Virus record (IMG/VR): IMGVR_UViG_3300020119_000062
Coordinates: 1 to 47,346 of that record
Strand: one strand, 5' to 3'
DNA from: a virus
Length of the DNA stretch: 47,346 bases
Shown here: in pieces, positions 35,603 through 41,320 of the stretch
Layout of the letters: every line of letters starts with the position of its first letter
Position numbering within the stretch: the first letter of the stretch is position 1
The notes under the pieces: generated by a model
Seen by the model: only the letters and a program-made list of their open reading frames with translations
What the model was told of the DNA's origin: nothing
Databases searched by the model: none
Program-made: the position numbers and the translations under genes

Positions 35603-35871
35603 TGAGAAAGCTACTCATCATCATTTTCATTTCAATATCAGTTATGTGCTTAGGTCAATCACCAAAGAAAGAATCTAAGGATACACTTTCAACACCGGCC
35701 AATGCCATTCAACTAGAAAGGCTCAATGCTATTCAGGAAAAAATCAATTCCTCACAAAAAGAGTTTGCAGACTTACTCGAATTAATCTTCGGAGTTAAAA
35801 TCGAAGAAGTGGAATGGTGGGGATTCAAACAAGGAAAATTTCAATTCATACTTAAACCAAAAAAGAAATAA
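35602..35871 (+). CDS. Exported small protein (89 residues)
   Basis: MRKLLIIIFISISVMCLGQ is a signal peptide (or a lipobox around VMCLGQ), followed by a Lys/Glu-rich helix with NAIQEKINSSQKEFADLLE. I chose the ATG at 35602, which overlaps the preceding stop; another ATG at 35596 adds two residues. The mature part is a probable helical periplasmic protein. Confidence 0.6.
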   Translation: MRKLLIIIFISISVMCLGQSPKKESKDTLSTPANAIQLERLNAIQEKINSSQKEFADLLELIFGVKIEEVEWWGFKQGKFQFILKPKKK

Positions 35872-35885
35872 TAAACCAAAATAAT

Positions 35886-36110
35886 ATGGTAGAAAACATG
35901 ATCAAAGGATGGTTTACCTCATTGCTGGGAGCGGCTTTAATGGTAATGGCTGTTGTGGAGTGGTGGACAACAGAGAATAAACAAATTTATGAATGGGATA
36001 TTTTAGCTCCCTTCATCGCTGGCTTTGCTCTTCTATATATGAAAGATAAAATCAGTGAATGGATTGGAACTTTCTTTCAGGCATTGGTAGACAAATTTAA
36101 AAGCAAATAA
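35886..36110 (+). CDS. Putative holin (74 residues)
   Basis: Two hydrophobic segments (WFTSLLGAALMVMAVVEWW and ILAPFIAGFALLYM), a short turn between them and a Lys-rich C-terminus (DKFKSK) fit a class II-type holin. It lies in the lysis-like block before a lysin candidate. No other holin candidate is stronger, but small membrane proteins follow, so the assignment is not certain. Confidence 0.6.
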   Translation: MVENMIKGWFTSLLGAALMVMAVVEWWTTENKQIYEWDILAPFIAGFALLYMKDKISEWIGTFFQALVDKFKSK

Positions 36111-36113
36111 AAA

Positions 36114-36320
36114 ATGGAAAATTTACAACCTGGATATTATTGGGTAAAGAGAGGAAACAATTTATTACCTCTTCTGTATAATGGGCAATTCTGGATTCAA
36201 CATGGAATAGAATTCCCAACCGAACATTTTAAAGTAGTTAGCACAGCCACCGATCCGACTTGTCAAACTGGCTGTGTTTGTACTAAGAATGCGGATGGTT
36301 CATGGAGTATCAGTTGTTAG
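36114..36320 (+). CDS. Small hypothetical protein (68 residues)
   Basis: MENLQPGYYWVKRGNNLLP and CQTGCVCTKNADGSWSISC, the latter with four Cys. Soluble. Begins four bases after the holin-like gene. The N-terminus YYWVK pattern resembles small beta-barrels. Function unknown. Confidence 0.55.
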   Translation: MENLQPGYYWVKRGNNLLPLLYNGQFWIQHGIEFPTEHFKVVSTATDPTCQTGCVCTKNADGSWSISC

Positions 36321-36689
36321 ATGAAAAGGCTTTGGATCATATTCCTTTGTTCGCTTGTCTGGGCCGCTTTCAGTAAGGTTCAGTGTGAGCATTGTTTTGA
36401 ATATCATCTATTTCCTTTTTCTAATTTGACAATGACATGGCCTATTTATCTTTGGAACATCTGTATTAACATCGTTCCGGTTGCTTATTTATGGACTCTT
36501 CTTTCTTTGGAGAAAGAGAAACCCAAAGAACTAAGATTGGCCGCGTGGATAATAGCGGGTCACGGTATTGATTTTGTGTTAAGGTGTAACCAGAGTTTTG
36601 GACACATAGGAGTTTATGCTATTAGTTACGATACCATTATGTTTCTTTTGTTAGGTTTGGTCGTTTTAAAGGCCATGCTCAATGAATGA
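36321..36689 (+). CDS. Polytopic membrane protein (122 residues)
   Basis: About four hydrophobic stretches (IIFLCSLVWAAFSK; YLWNICINIVPVAYLWTLL; LAAWIIAGHGI; FLLLGLVVLKAML). No family recognised. Starts directly at the preceding stop and overlaps the next small membrane gene by eight bases. Lies in the lysis-like block, where it may modulate the holin. Confidence 0.6.
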   Translation: MKRLWIIFLCSLVWAAFSKVQCEHCFEYHLFPFSNLTMTWPIYLWNICINIVPVAYLWTLLSLEKEKPKELRLAAWIIAGHGIDFVLRCNQSFGHIGVYAISYDTIMFLLLGLVVLKAMLNE

Positions 36690-36855
36690 TTTTGGTTTCG
36701 GGCTCATAGTAATTTTATTGGTTCTGATTATCGCTTTCTTGTGGACGTTGATTGTCCATTTAAAGGTGGTTATCAAGATACTTAAGATTGAAGTTAAGAG
36801 ACTGAAAAAACAAGTTTATGAGCTTATCAATTCTACTGGCCGAGGCGATAACTAA
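36682..36855 (+). CDS. Single-pass membrane protein with basic/coiled tail (57 residues)
   Basis: MNDFGFGLIVILLVLIIAFL is one membrane helix; the following HLKVVIKILKIEVKRLKKQ is a charged helical tail. The frame overlaps the gene before it by eight bases and the next by 38. The layout looks like a small membrane anchor of the lysis block. Confidence 0.55.
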   Translation: MNDFGFGLIVILLVLIIAFLWTLIVHLKVVIKILKIEVKRLKKQVYELINSTGRGDN

Positions 36856-37060
36856 AGATGGGGGAATATCCGCCGATTATGCTTTAGTTGCAGTGGTGGC
36901 CCTTGTTGGCGTTTTAATAAGCGTCATTTTCGGATTCATCCTTAGTCAGATCAATTCAATTAAGGATGATGTGAAGGTCATCCGAAATGATTTTCATTCC
37001 TTTGTCAATGAACAGAAAGGATTGAATGCTACTTTTCACGAAAGGACAAAAGATTTATGA
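36818..37060 (+). CDS. Single-pass membrane protein (80 residues)
   Basis: One membrane helix (ALVAVVALVGVLISVIFGFI, about residues 22-41), then a helical tail NSIKDDVKVIRNDFHSFVNE. It overlaps the previous small membrane gene by 38 bases and the lysin candidate by four. The two nested genes might form a membrane pair, or one may be a holin or its antagonist. Confidence 0.6.
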   Translation: MSLSILLAEAITKDGGISADYALVAVVALVGVLISVIFGFILSQINSIKDDVKVIRNDFHSFVNEQKGLNATFHERTKDL

Positions 37061-37566
37061 ATTTTATCTTACAACGATATTCCAATGTTGCGGCTAACGG
37101 TGGATCTACGCAAGGTATTTTCCTAGAGAAAACATTAGACAATCCATTTATCAGTCATTGCATCGAAGATGAGAAACGAGACGTTAAAGTTTCAGGGGAA
37201 ACCAGAATACCTGCCGGCTTTTATGAACTGAAAATCTGGAATGATGGACAAAATCCGAATCAATGGGTTTTAGATCACCGAGCTAAGTATAATTTGAATG
37301 GCGATAATTGGTTTGAGTTTCCTATTGAAGTAACCAAAGTACCTGGATTTTCTGGGGTTTTAATCCATACCGGAATTGATCAATCCCATACGGATGGTTG
37401 TTTGCTTCTCGATGACACAATAGGAAATAATACGGTCGATGCAGCTAATCAGGGCGCGCGCACCCTTCAAGCTGTTAAAAGATTCTATCAAAAAGTCTAC
37501 CCTTATTTAAAAACAGGTGGTAAAGCATTTATTGAGGTCAGAGACGAAGATTACTTGCTCAAATGA
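37057..37566 (+). CDS. DUF5675 family protein, lysin candidate
   Basis: A 169-residue protein of DUF5675 type: FILQRYSNVAANGGSTQGIF, SGETRIPAGFYELKI, and VLIHTGIDQSHTDGCLLL at about residues 105-122. The last motif, His, Ser or Thr, and Cys within HTG-x5-HTDGC, resembles L,D-transpeptidase-like active sites, and this family sits in phage lysis loci. Muralytic activity is inferred. It is located between small membrane proteins and a spanin-like protein, joined by overlaps. Confidence 0.65.
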   Translation: MNFILQRYSNVAANGGSTQGIFLEKTLDNPFISHCIEDEKRDVKVSGETRIPAGFYELKIWNDGQNPNQWVLDHRAKYNLNGDNWFEFPIEVTKVPGFSGVLIHTGIDQSHTDGCLLLDDTIGNNTVDAANQGARTLQAVKRFYQKVYPYLKTGGKAFIEVRDEDYLLK

Positions 37567-38135
37567 TTAAATGGTACCATCTCATATTAACCCTTCTATT
37601 TGGAATAGGAATAGGCTACTTCATTTCCAAAGATGCTCAAAGCATCACTATTGACCCGCAAATTTACCGGCTCAAGGCAGAAATAGGATGGCGCGACTTG
37701 AAAGAATCCAAGATAAAAGATACCCTCAAATTTGAACGTCAGGAGAAAATGACACTAGCCAAAGAGAATATAGAACTTCGAACTATTGCCGACAAAGCCC
37801 TAAGCCGATATAAAGAGGTCGCTAAGGCCATTCCTTTGACCCGTAAGGACACGATTATTTTTCTGATGCGAGACACGCTAATATGCGATAGCGCGTTGCT
37901 AAGGTCACAGGATTTAGTCCAAGGGCTAACCAAAGAGATAGTAAACGATAATAAAGAGATCGAAACACTGGATTCATTGAATATCAATCTTGTGTCGGAT
38001 AAAAGAGACTTGCAGAAAATTGATACGCTCCATCAGAAGAAAGAAAAGAGGCTCATCAAATCAGGCCGGAAGAAATTTTTAAGGGGTTTGGGTATTGGGG
38101 GAATCTTAGGGGTGATTCTAGCTCTATTGCTTTAA
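37563..38135 (+). CDS. Spanin-like protein with membrane segments at both ends (190 residues)
   Basis: LILTLLFGIGIGYFIS at the N-terminus and LGIGGILGVILALLL at the C-terminus are membrane helices. Between them lie long charged helices (KEIVNDNKEIETLDSLN, KRDLQKIDTLHQKKEKRL) typical of Rz-like coiled coils. Last gene of the rightward unit and overlapping the lysin candidate, as spanins do. No lipobox is seen. It may span the periplasm as a single-component spanin, or be an inner-membrane component only. Confidence 0.55.
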   Translation: MIKWYHLILTLLFGIGIGYFISKDAQSITIDPQIYRLKAEIGWRDLKESKIKDTLKFERQEKMTLAKENIELRTIADKALSRYKEVAKAIPLTRKDTIIFLMRDTLICDSALLRSQDLVQGLTKEIVNDNKEIETLDSLNINLVSDKRDLQKIDTLHQKKEKRLIKSGRKKFLRGLGIGGILGVILALLL

Positions 38136-38159
38136 AATAGCCGTTTAAAACGGATAAAT

Positions 38160-38302
38160 GGCGTATATCGAGCTATTATGTGCAATAGTCTGCCCCAATT
38201 GTGTTTGTTGCCGTAACCCCACATCCCCCGCTACACGTGCCACCGCGCACACAAACACACCCACGCTTCGCAGCCTACTGCCCATAACACCGTGTATATG
38301 CC
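38160..38302. repeat. GC-rich palindromic element A (cassette boundary)
   Basis: Imperfect palindrome bounded by GGCGTATA (38160-38167) and TATATGCC (38295-38302), with an inner pair TTATGTG (38176-38182) and CATAA (38283-38287). The interior is much more GC-rich than its neighbours and has no gene. CCCACGCTTCG (38260-38270) recurs in element B. A short perfect hairpin CCGTTTAAAACGG (38141-38153) precedes it. Confidence 0.7.
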
Positions 38303-39041
38303 AGTTTAAATGCGTCATAGTTCTGCATTCCATAGTGAAGTTTGTAGTTCTTTCGTATTTGTTTTAAAAGCCCCCACCGCACAGTTTAATACATGAAGTC
38401 CAAGTTCTGGATTAACCATGTTACGGAGAATAACGTCCTTTCTTTGTTTCAATTTATGACCTCTGAGATTTACACCATAATGGGTTGAGCCTCTCGAAAT
38501 ATCATTTATGTTTCCGTGGTCACGTTCTAAATTGAATCGTGTTATTTTAAAGTTGCTCCAGAAGTAGTGCCGGTCAAGTTCAATAGTTGGTCTTACAAAA
38601 GTCTCATAGTATGGTATTACGTTTTCAACTACAAATTTGGTTTTACAAAATTGTTGAAGGAATATTATTTCTTGCCACAGTTTCATATCCGGGTATCTTA
38701 CAATTCCCTGGGCATTTAGAAATTTATTGTTACCTGAATGACTTTGGCATGGTGGAGAACTCCAAATAAAATCAAACTCTTTGTAATGGTCTAAAAGGTA
38801 TTGGTGAGCATCGGTGACAATTACTATATCATTTGGATAAAACTCTTTGTAAACATTTGCTATTTCCTCACTGTATTCAATGGCAGTAACTTCGACATCT
38901 TTCCACAGTTGACGATTGCCACCAATTCCAGAGTAAAGATTTAATATTTTCATACCCTTGCCGCCCTCCGGCTTTTAAAACAAATACTTAGTGTGCATTT
39001 CATAGCTTCGTTCGTGTTCGCATTTAAACCGTCATATACAC
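38292..39041 (-). mobile_element. Gene cassette 1 (C5 methyltransferase)
   Basis: Bounded by a 23-base inverted repeat at 38292-38314 and 39019-39041, 21 of 23 matching (GTGTATATG, three bases, GTTTAAATGCG). The gene's TGA directly abuts the left half. The two mismatches flank a shared C; the left has A and the right (read as complement) G at the second. Mobility is inferred from structure only. Confidence 0.5.
38315..38953 (-). CDS. DNA cytosine-5 methyltransferase-like protein (212 residues)
   Basis: MKILNLYSGIGGNRQLW is motif I (SAM binding); TAIEYSEEIANVY is motif II; IWSSPPCQSHSG (about residues 88-99) is motif IV with the PPC catalytic Cys; FVVENVIPYY is motif VI with the ENV residues. 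It is shorter than usual C5 enzymes (over 300), with little target-recognition region and no clear motif X, a compact form I have seen in phages and islands. Target sequence unknown. It is the gene of cassette 1. Confidence 0.8.
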   Translation of the reverse strand: MKILNLYSGIGGNRQLWKDVEVTAIEYSEEIANVYKEFYPNDIVIVTDAHQYLLDHYKEFDFIWSSPPCQSHSGNNKFLNAQGIVRYPDMKLWQEIIFLQQFCKTKFVVENVIPYYETFVRPTIELDRHYFWSNFKITRFNLERDHGNINDISRGSTHYGVNLRGHKLKQRKDVILRNMVNPELGLHVLNCAVGAFKTNTKELQTSLWNAEL

Positions 39042-39049
39042 TTGATACA

Positions 39050-39157
39050 TTCTAAGCAATGCCGCTCCCGCCACAATCAGCCCCGCCCCTCACGGAGTTC
39101 CGCACATGCCATCGCTCTGCGGGTCTGCCCACGCTTCGGTCGGGACACTGCTTAGAA
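39050..39157. repeat. GC-rich palindromic element B (cassette boundary)
   Basis: Bounded by a perfect 9-base inverted repeat, TTCTAAGCA (39050-39058) and TGCTTAGAA (39149-39157). The GC-rich interior shares CACATGCCATCGC (39103-39115) and CCACAATCA (39071-39079) with element D and CCCACGCTTCG (39128-39138) with element A. No gene seen between 38954 and 39224. Confidence 0.7.
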
Positions 39158-39161
39158 TAGC

Positions 39162-39624
39162 CGCTATAATCAATTGGCGCAAGCATAGTTCTGTTTTTCA
39201 TGGTTTAGTCTGTGGAAGAAAATTTTAAACTTTTTCTCCCACCGCACGATATTGGTCATTGATGGATTTTACTTTATCATAAATTTCTTTTGGAACTCTT
39301 ACATATTTGGTTTCAACTCCTGATAATATTCCCATTCCCTGGCGCATGAAGAATCTTTCTAAATCAAATTTCATCGCAAGTTTATTTGTCGCATTGGCTT
39401 TCTGACCATATACGTTTATTCCAAAATCAATCAATGGTTTAAAAAGTATCTTCATATCCTGTCCTACAATTTCCTCTCCTTTGGTTAGGAGAAATTCTTC
39501 AATAACATGGAATCCATCAATGTTAATTTTAGTGTAAGGTTTGTTCATCGCTCAAAAAGTTTAAAATTTTAGTGTGTACTTCTAATTTCGTTCATATCGT
39601 TTTTTGCGCCAACTGCTTATAGCG
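39162..39624 (-). mobile_element. Gene cassette 2 (107-residue unknown protein)
   Basis: Bounded by a 21-base inverted repeat at 39162-39182 and 39604-39624, 19 of 21 matching (CGCTATAA, then TTGGCGCAA). The left half has T..A where the right half, read as complement, has G..G around CA. CATAGTTCTG (39184-39193) beside the left half is identical to 38316-38325 of cassette 1. Confidence 0.5.
39225..39548 (-). CDS. Hypothetical protein (107 residues), cassette 2
   Basis: Starts MNKPYTKINIDGFHVIEEF; basic, alpha/beta, with no signal peptide, membrane helix or named domain. DLERFFMRQGMGILSGVE lies centrally. No similarity to other proteins in this window. The upstream region shares a GAACGAA and CACACTAA arrangement with cassette 1, which may be a promoter or a cassette-end motif. 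Confidence 0.65.
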   Translation of the reverse strand: MNKPYTKINIDGFHVIEEFLLTKGEEIVGQDMKILFKPLIDFGINVYGQKANATNKLAMKFDLERFFMRQGMGILSGVETKYVRVPKEIYDKVKSINDQYRAVGEKV

Positions 39625-39632
39625 ATTGCTCA

Positions 39633-39765
39633 TTGTATGCCATTTGGCTGCTTACGATAATGCCCTTCCGCTGATGCTTTCGCTCGAAGGCCAACGCTCA
39701 CGGGCATTGCCAGCACACACGCCAAACGTTCGCCTCCATCACACGTGCGACCGCTGCTCATACAA
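39633..39765. repeat. GC-rich palindromic element C (cassette boundary)
   Basis: Bounded by TTGTATG (39633-39639) and CATACAA (39759-39765). The GC-rich interior has several nested short inverted repeats (for example TGCCC and GGGCA around 39661 and 39701). No gene in 39549-39833. Confidence 0.65.
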
Positions 39766-39768
39766 CAG

Positions 39769-40303
39769 AGGCTATAAAACATAGGGCAACTCGAAGTGTG
39801 CTTTTCATAGTCAGTTCGTGGACGGAAAATGAATTAATTACCGCCATCGCTCATGAATGCAATGAAATCAACACAAGCAGCGAAAGCAGCGTCAATCAGA
39901 AAATCAGATTCAAATAATTGTTGCCTATTAAACCTGAACATGAATTTTCCTTCATGACTGATCATTCCAAAAGTTGTAGGATATGCCCTATGTTTTATCA
40001 TTCGTTTTTCAATTCCATTATCTTCCTCCTGTTCATCATAAACATATTGGCTAATTTTTTCAATGACAGGCATCAACCAATCCCATCTATCATGAAAGTT
40101 CATCTTATCTGATTCAGTTTCAGTTTCACCGGTTGAGTATCCAGTAAAAGGATAAAGGTTAGGAATCATGTGATTACCCGATTTGGTTTTTTCCCATCCC
40201 ATAAAGTCAGCAATTAAAGCCGACCCTTCGGTAATTAATTCATTTTCTGTTTTGCTTTCCATAATTAGTTATTTACGTTTAGTTGCCCTACGATTTATAG
40301 CCT
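39769..40303 (-). mobile_element. Gene cassette 3 (phage-family protein)
   Basis: Bounded by a 23-base inverted repeat at 39769-39791 and 40281-40303, 21 of 23 matching (AGGCTATAAA, three bases, TAGGGCAACT). The mismatches are A and A at left versus T and G at right (as complement), flanking a shared C. Confidence 0.5.
39834..40262 (-). CDS. Phage hypothetical protein of the 'IADFMGW...WDWLMPVIEKI' family
   Basis: 142 residues. ALIADFMGWEKTKSG near the N-terminus, HDRWDWLMPVIEKISQYV centrally, and DAAFAACVDFIAFM at the end align with the backbone gene at 1018-1431, which has IAEFMG, WDWLIPVVEKIE and AVVEFIKW. Divergent enough to be a different lineage. Function unknown. It is the gene of cassette 3. 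Confidence 0.75.
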   Translation of the reverse strand: MESKTENELITEGSALIADFMGWEKTKSGNHMIPNLYPFTGYSTGETETESDKMNFHDRWDWLMPVIEKISQYVYDEQEEDNGIEKRMIKHRAYPTTFGMISHEGKFMFRFNRQQLFESDFLIDAAFAACVDFIAFMSDGGN

Positions 40304-40309
40304 TCCACA

Positions 40310-40413
40310 TTATGTGCCATTGCTTGCCCCACAATCAAAAGCACTCCGGCTGGAACTTCACATGCCATCGCGCATGTGCTTTTGCCCGCCCTTCTGCAAT
40401 CAACGTCACATAA
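40310..40413. repeat. GC-rich palindromic element D (cassette boundary)
   Basis: Bounded by TTATGTG (40310-40316) and CACATAA (40407-40413). Contains CACATGCCATCGC (40359-40371) and CCACAATCA (40329-40337), both shared with element B, and the internal pair GCACATGCG / CGCATGTGC region near 40355-40380. No gene in 40263-40507. Confidence 0.7.
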
Positions 40414-40450
40414 CAGCAGGTATATGCAATGCAGCCCCGCAGGCGCGGCA

Positions 40451-40495
40451 CTTGCATAAGTCGCACATCCTTCCCGCTTCCAAAACTTATGCAAG
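40451..40495. terminator. Stem-loop downstream of the cassette 4 gene
   Basis: CTTGCATAAG (40451-40460) and CTTATGCAAG (40486-40495) form a perfect 10-base stem with a 25-base loop, 12 bases beyond the gene's stop. It may end the transcript or be part of the cassette-end structure; there is no clear T-run. Confidence 0.4.
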
Positions 40496-40507
40496 AGCCA
40501 CGAGTAT

Positions 40508-41092
40508 TTAATTCCAGTAAGCATTGACGTTTTCCCAATCTGGATAATTTTGATTTAACCATTCGTGAGCAACTTTGTAAGCCGCATCGTATCCGTCAAA
40601 GAAGTGTTTTTCTCCACTGAAAATTACTTTATCAGTTGCAGTGTCAATGACATTTACAATTCGGGCATGATCAAAATCTTTTGCTGGATTTTTTTCTGAT
40701 TCAAAATGCTCTGACCTGGTTTGGTATCTCTTACAAAAATCAATATGTGTACTTCGATCGTAGAAAGCAGCCTTATAGAAAATCATTGCACGAGTCCTTC
40801 CTTTATCATCAATTAATTTACTCCACATAGAATGATCGGTGCCAACTTTTTTCCATCCATCAGGTAGTTGAACATCATAAAAAATGTCATCGCCTTTCGT
40901 TTTGCCCAAAACCTTTATTCCCATTAGTGTGTATTGAGCTTCAGCTTCATTTCTATTATAATCGCATTTGACAGGTAGCTGCGAAGAGATGACTAATTGC
41001 TTTTGACCTTCTGATTCTTGTCTAAGAATTGCATTTGGATTGCCGCCTAATAACCATTCATGATTAGGTGTGGTGGACGTGTTTTTTATCAT
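40508..41092 (-). CDS. Hypothetical protein (194 residues), cassette 4
   Basis: Starts MIKNTSTTPNHEWLLGGNPN. Soluble, alpha/beta, with LPDGWKKVGTDHSMWSKLID and RTRAMIFYKAAFYDRSTHID centrally and GYDAAYKVAHEWLNQNYPDW at the end. I recognise no named domain; the pattern suggests a conserved accessory protein. No signal peptide or membrane helix. Upstream is A- and T-rich with a repeated TTTCGGTTTCA (41111 and 41134 regions). Confidence 0.65.
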   Translation of the reverse strand: MIKNTSTTPNHEWLLGGNPNAILRQESEGQKQLVISSQLPVKCDYNRNEAEAQYTLMGIKVLGKTKGDDIFYDVQLPDGWKKVGTDHSMWSKLIDDKGRTRAMIFYKAAFYDRSTHIDFCKRYQTRSEHFESEKNPAKDFDHARIVNVIDTATDKVIFSGEKHFFDGYDAAYKVAHEWLNQNYPDWENVNAYWN

Positions 41093-41193
41093 AATTGTAA
41101 AGTTAAAAGTTTCGGTTTCATTTTAGTTCGTTTCGGTTTCAAAGCTCACAGAGCCAAGCTGCGCAAGGCACTGTGGCTCATTAAAATTCTCAA

Positions 41194-41250
41194 GGGCTGC
41201 ACTGCATATACCCATGCACATTGTCTCGGTTGTAGAATACGATGAAAGGA
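41194..41250. repeat. Incomplete boundary element at the right edge of the array
   Basis: The right half of cassette 4's inverted repeat (41194-41212) is followed by ATGCACATTGTCTCGG, resembling the left side of elements C and D, but no matching right side is found before 41260. The array therefore seems to end in half an element. Confidence 0.35.
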
Positions 41251-41260
41251 TTAATCATTG

Positions 41261-41317
41261 TCATTTAAAGCATATTCGCCCTATAAATTCTGCGATTAGC
41301 CAGTTATCTGTTTTCAT
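41261..41317 (-). pseudogene. Relic of the start of an 'IAEFMG' family gene
   Basis: MKTDNWLIAEF is identical to the first 11 residues of the gene at 1018-1431 and the DNA is almost identical (one difference over about 37 bases), but the frame then diverges and stops after 18 codons. It lies directly beside the end of the cassette array and before the HNH gene, as if insertion or deletion removed the rest. Confidence 0.65.
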
Positions 41318-41320
41318 ATT

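Larger units (their letters stand above)
40419..41212 (-). mobile_element. Gene cassette 4 (194-residue unknown protein)
   Basis: Bounded by a 19-base inverted repeat at 40419-40437 and 41194-41212, 18 of 19 matching (GGTATATGCA then TGCAGCCC). The single mismatch is A at left versus G at right (as complement), the same asymmetry as in the other three. GAGCCAC (40495-40501) and GTGGCTC (41173-41179) form a second, inner pair. Confidence 0.5.

Noticed and set aside
38145-38367. Open frames on both strands across element A
   Set aside because: They lie in a GC-rich palindromic element; translations are low-complexity Cys/Thr-rich and continue into the methyltransferase gene on the other strand.
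40288-40562. Several overlapping frames in element D and the end of cassette 4
   Set aside because: Frames on both strands over the same palindromic DNA, without consistent start signals; explained by high GC and few stops.
38136-41260. Classical integron with attC sites
   Set aside because: The cassette logic fits, but RYYYAAC/GTTRRRY boxes are not found at the expected points and no integron integrase is encoded, so I do not call them attC.
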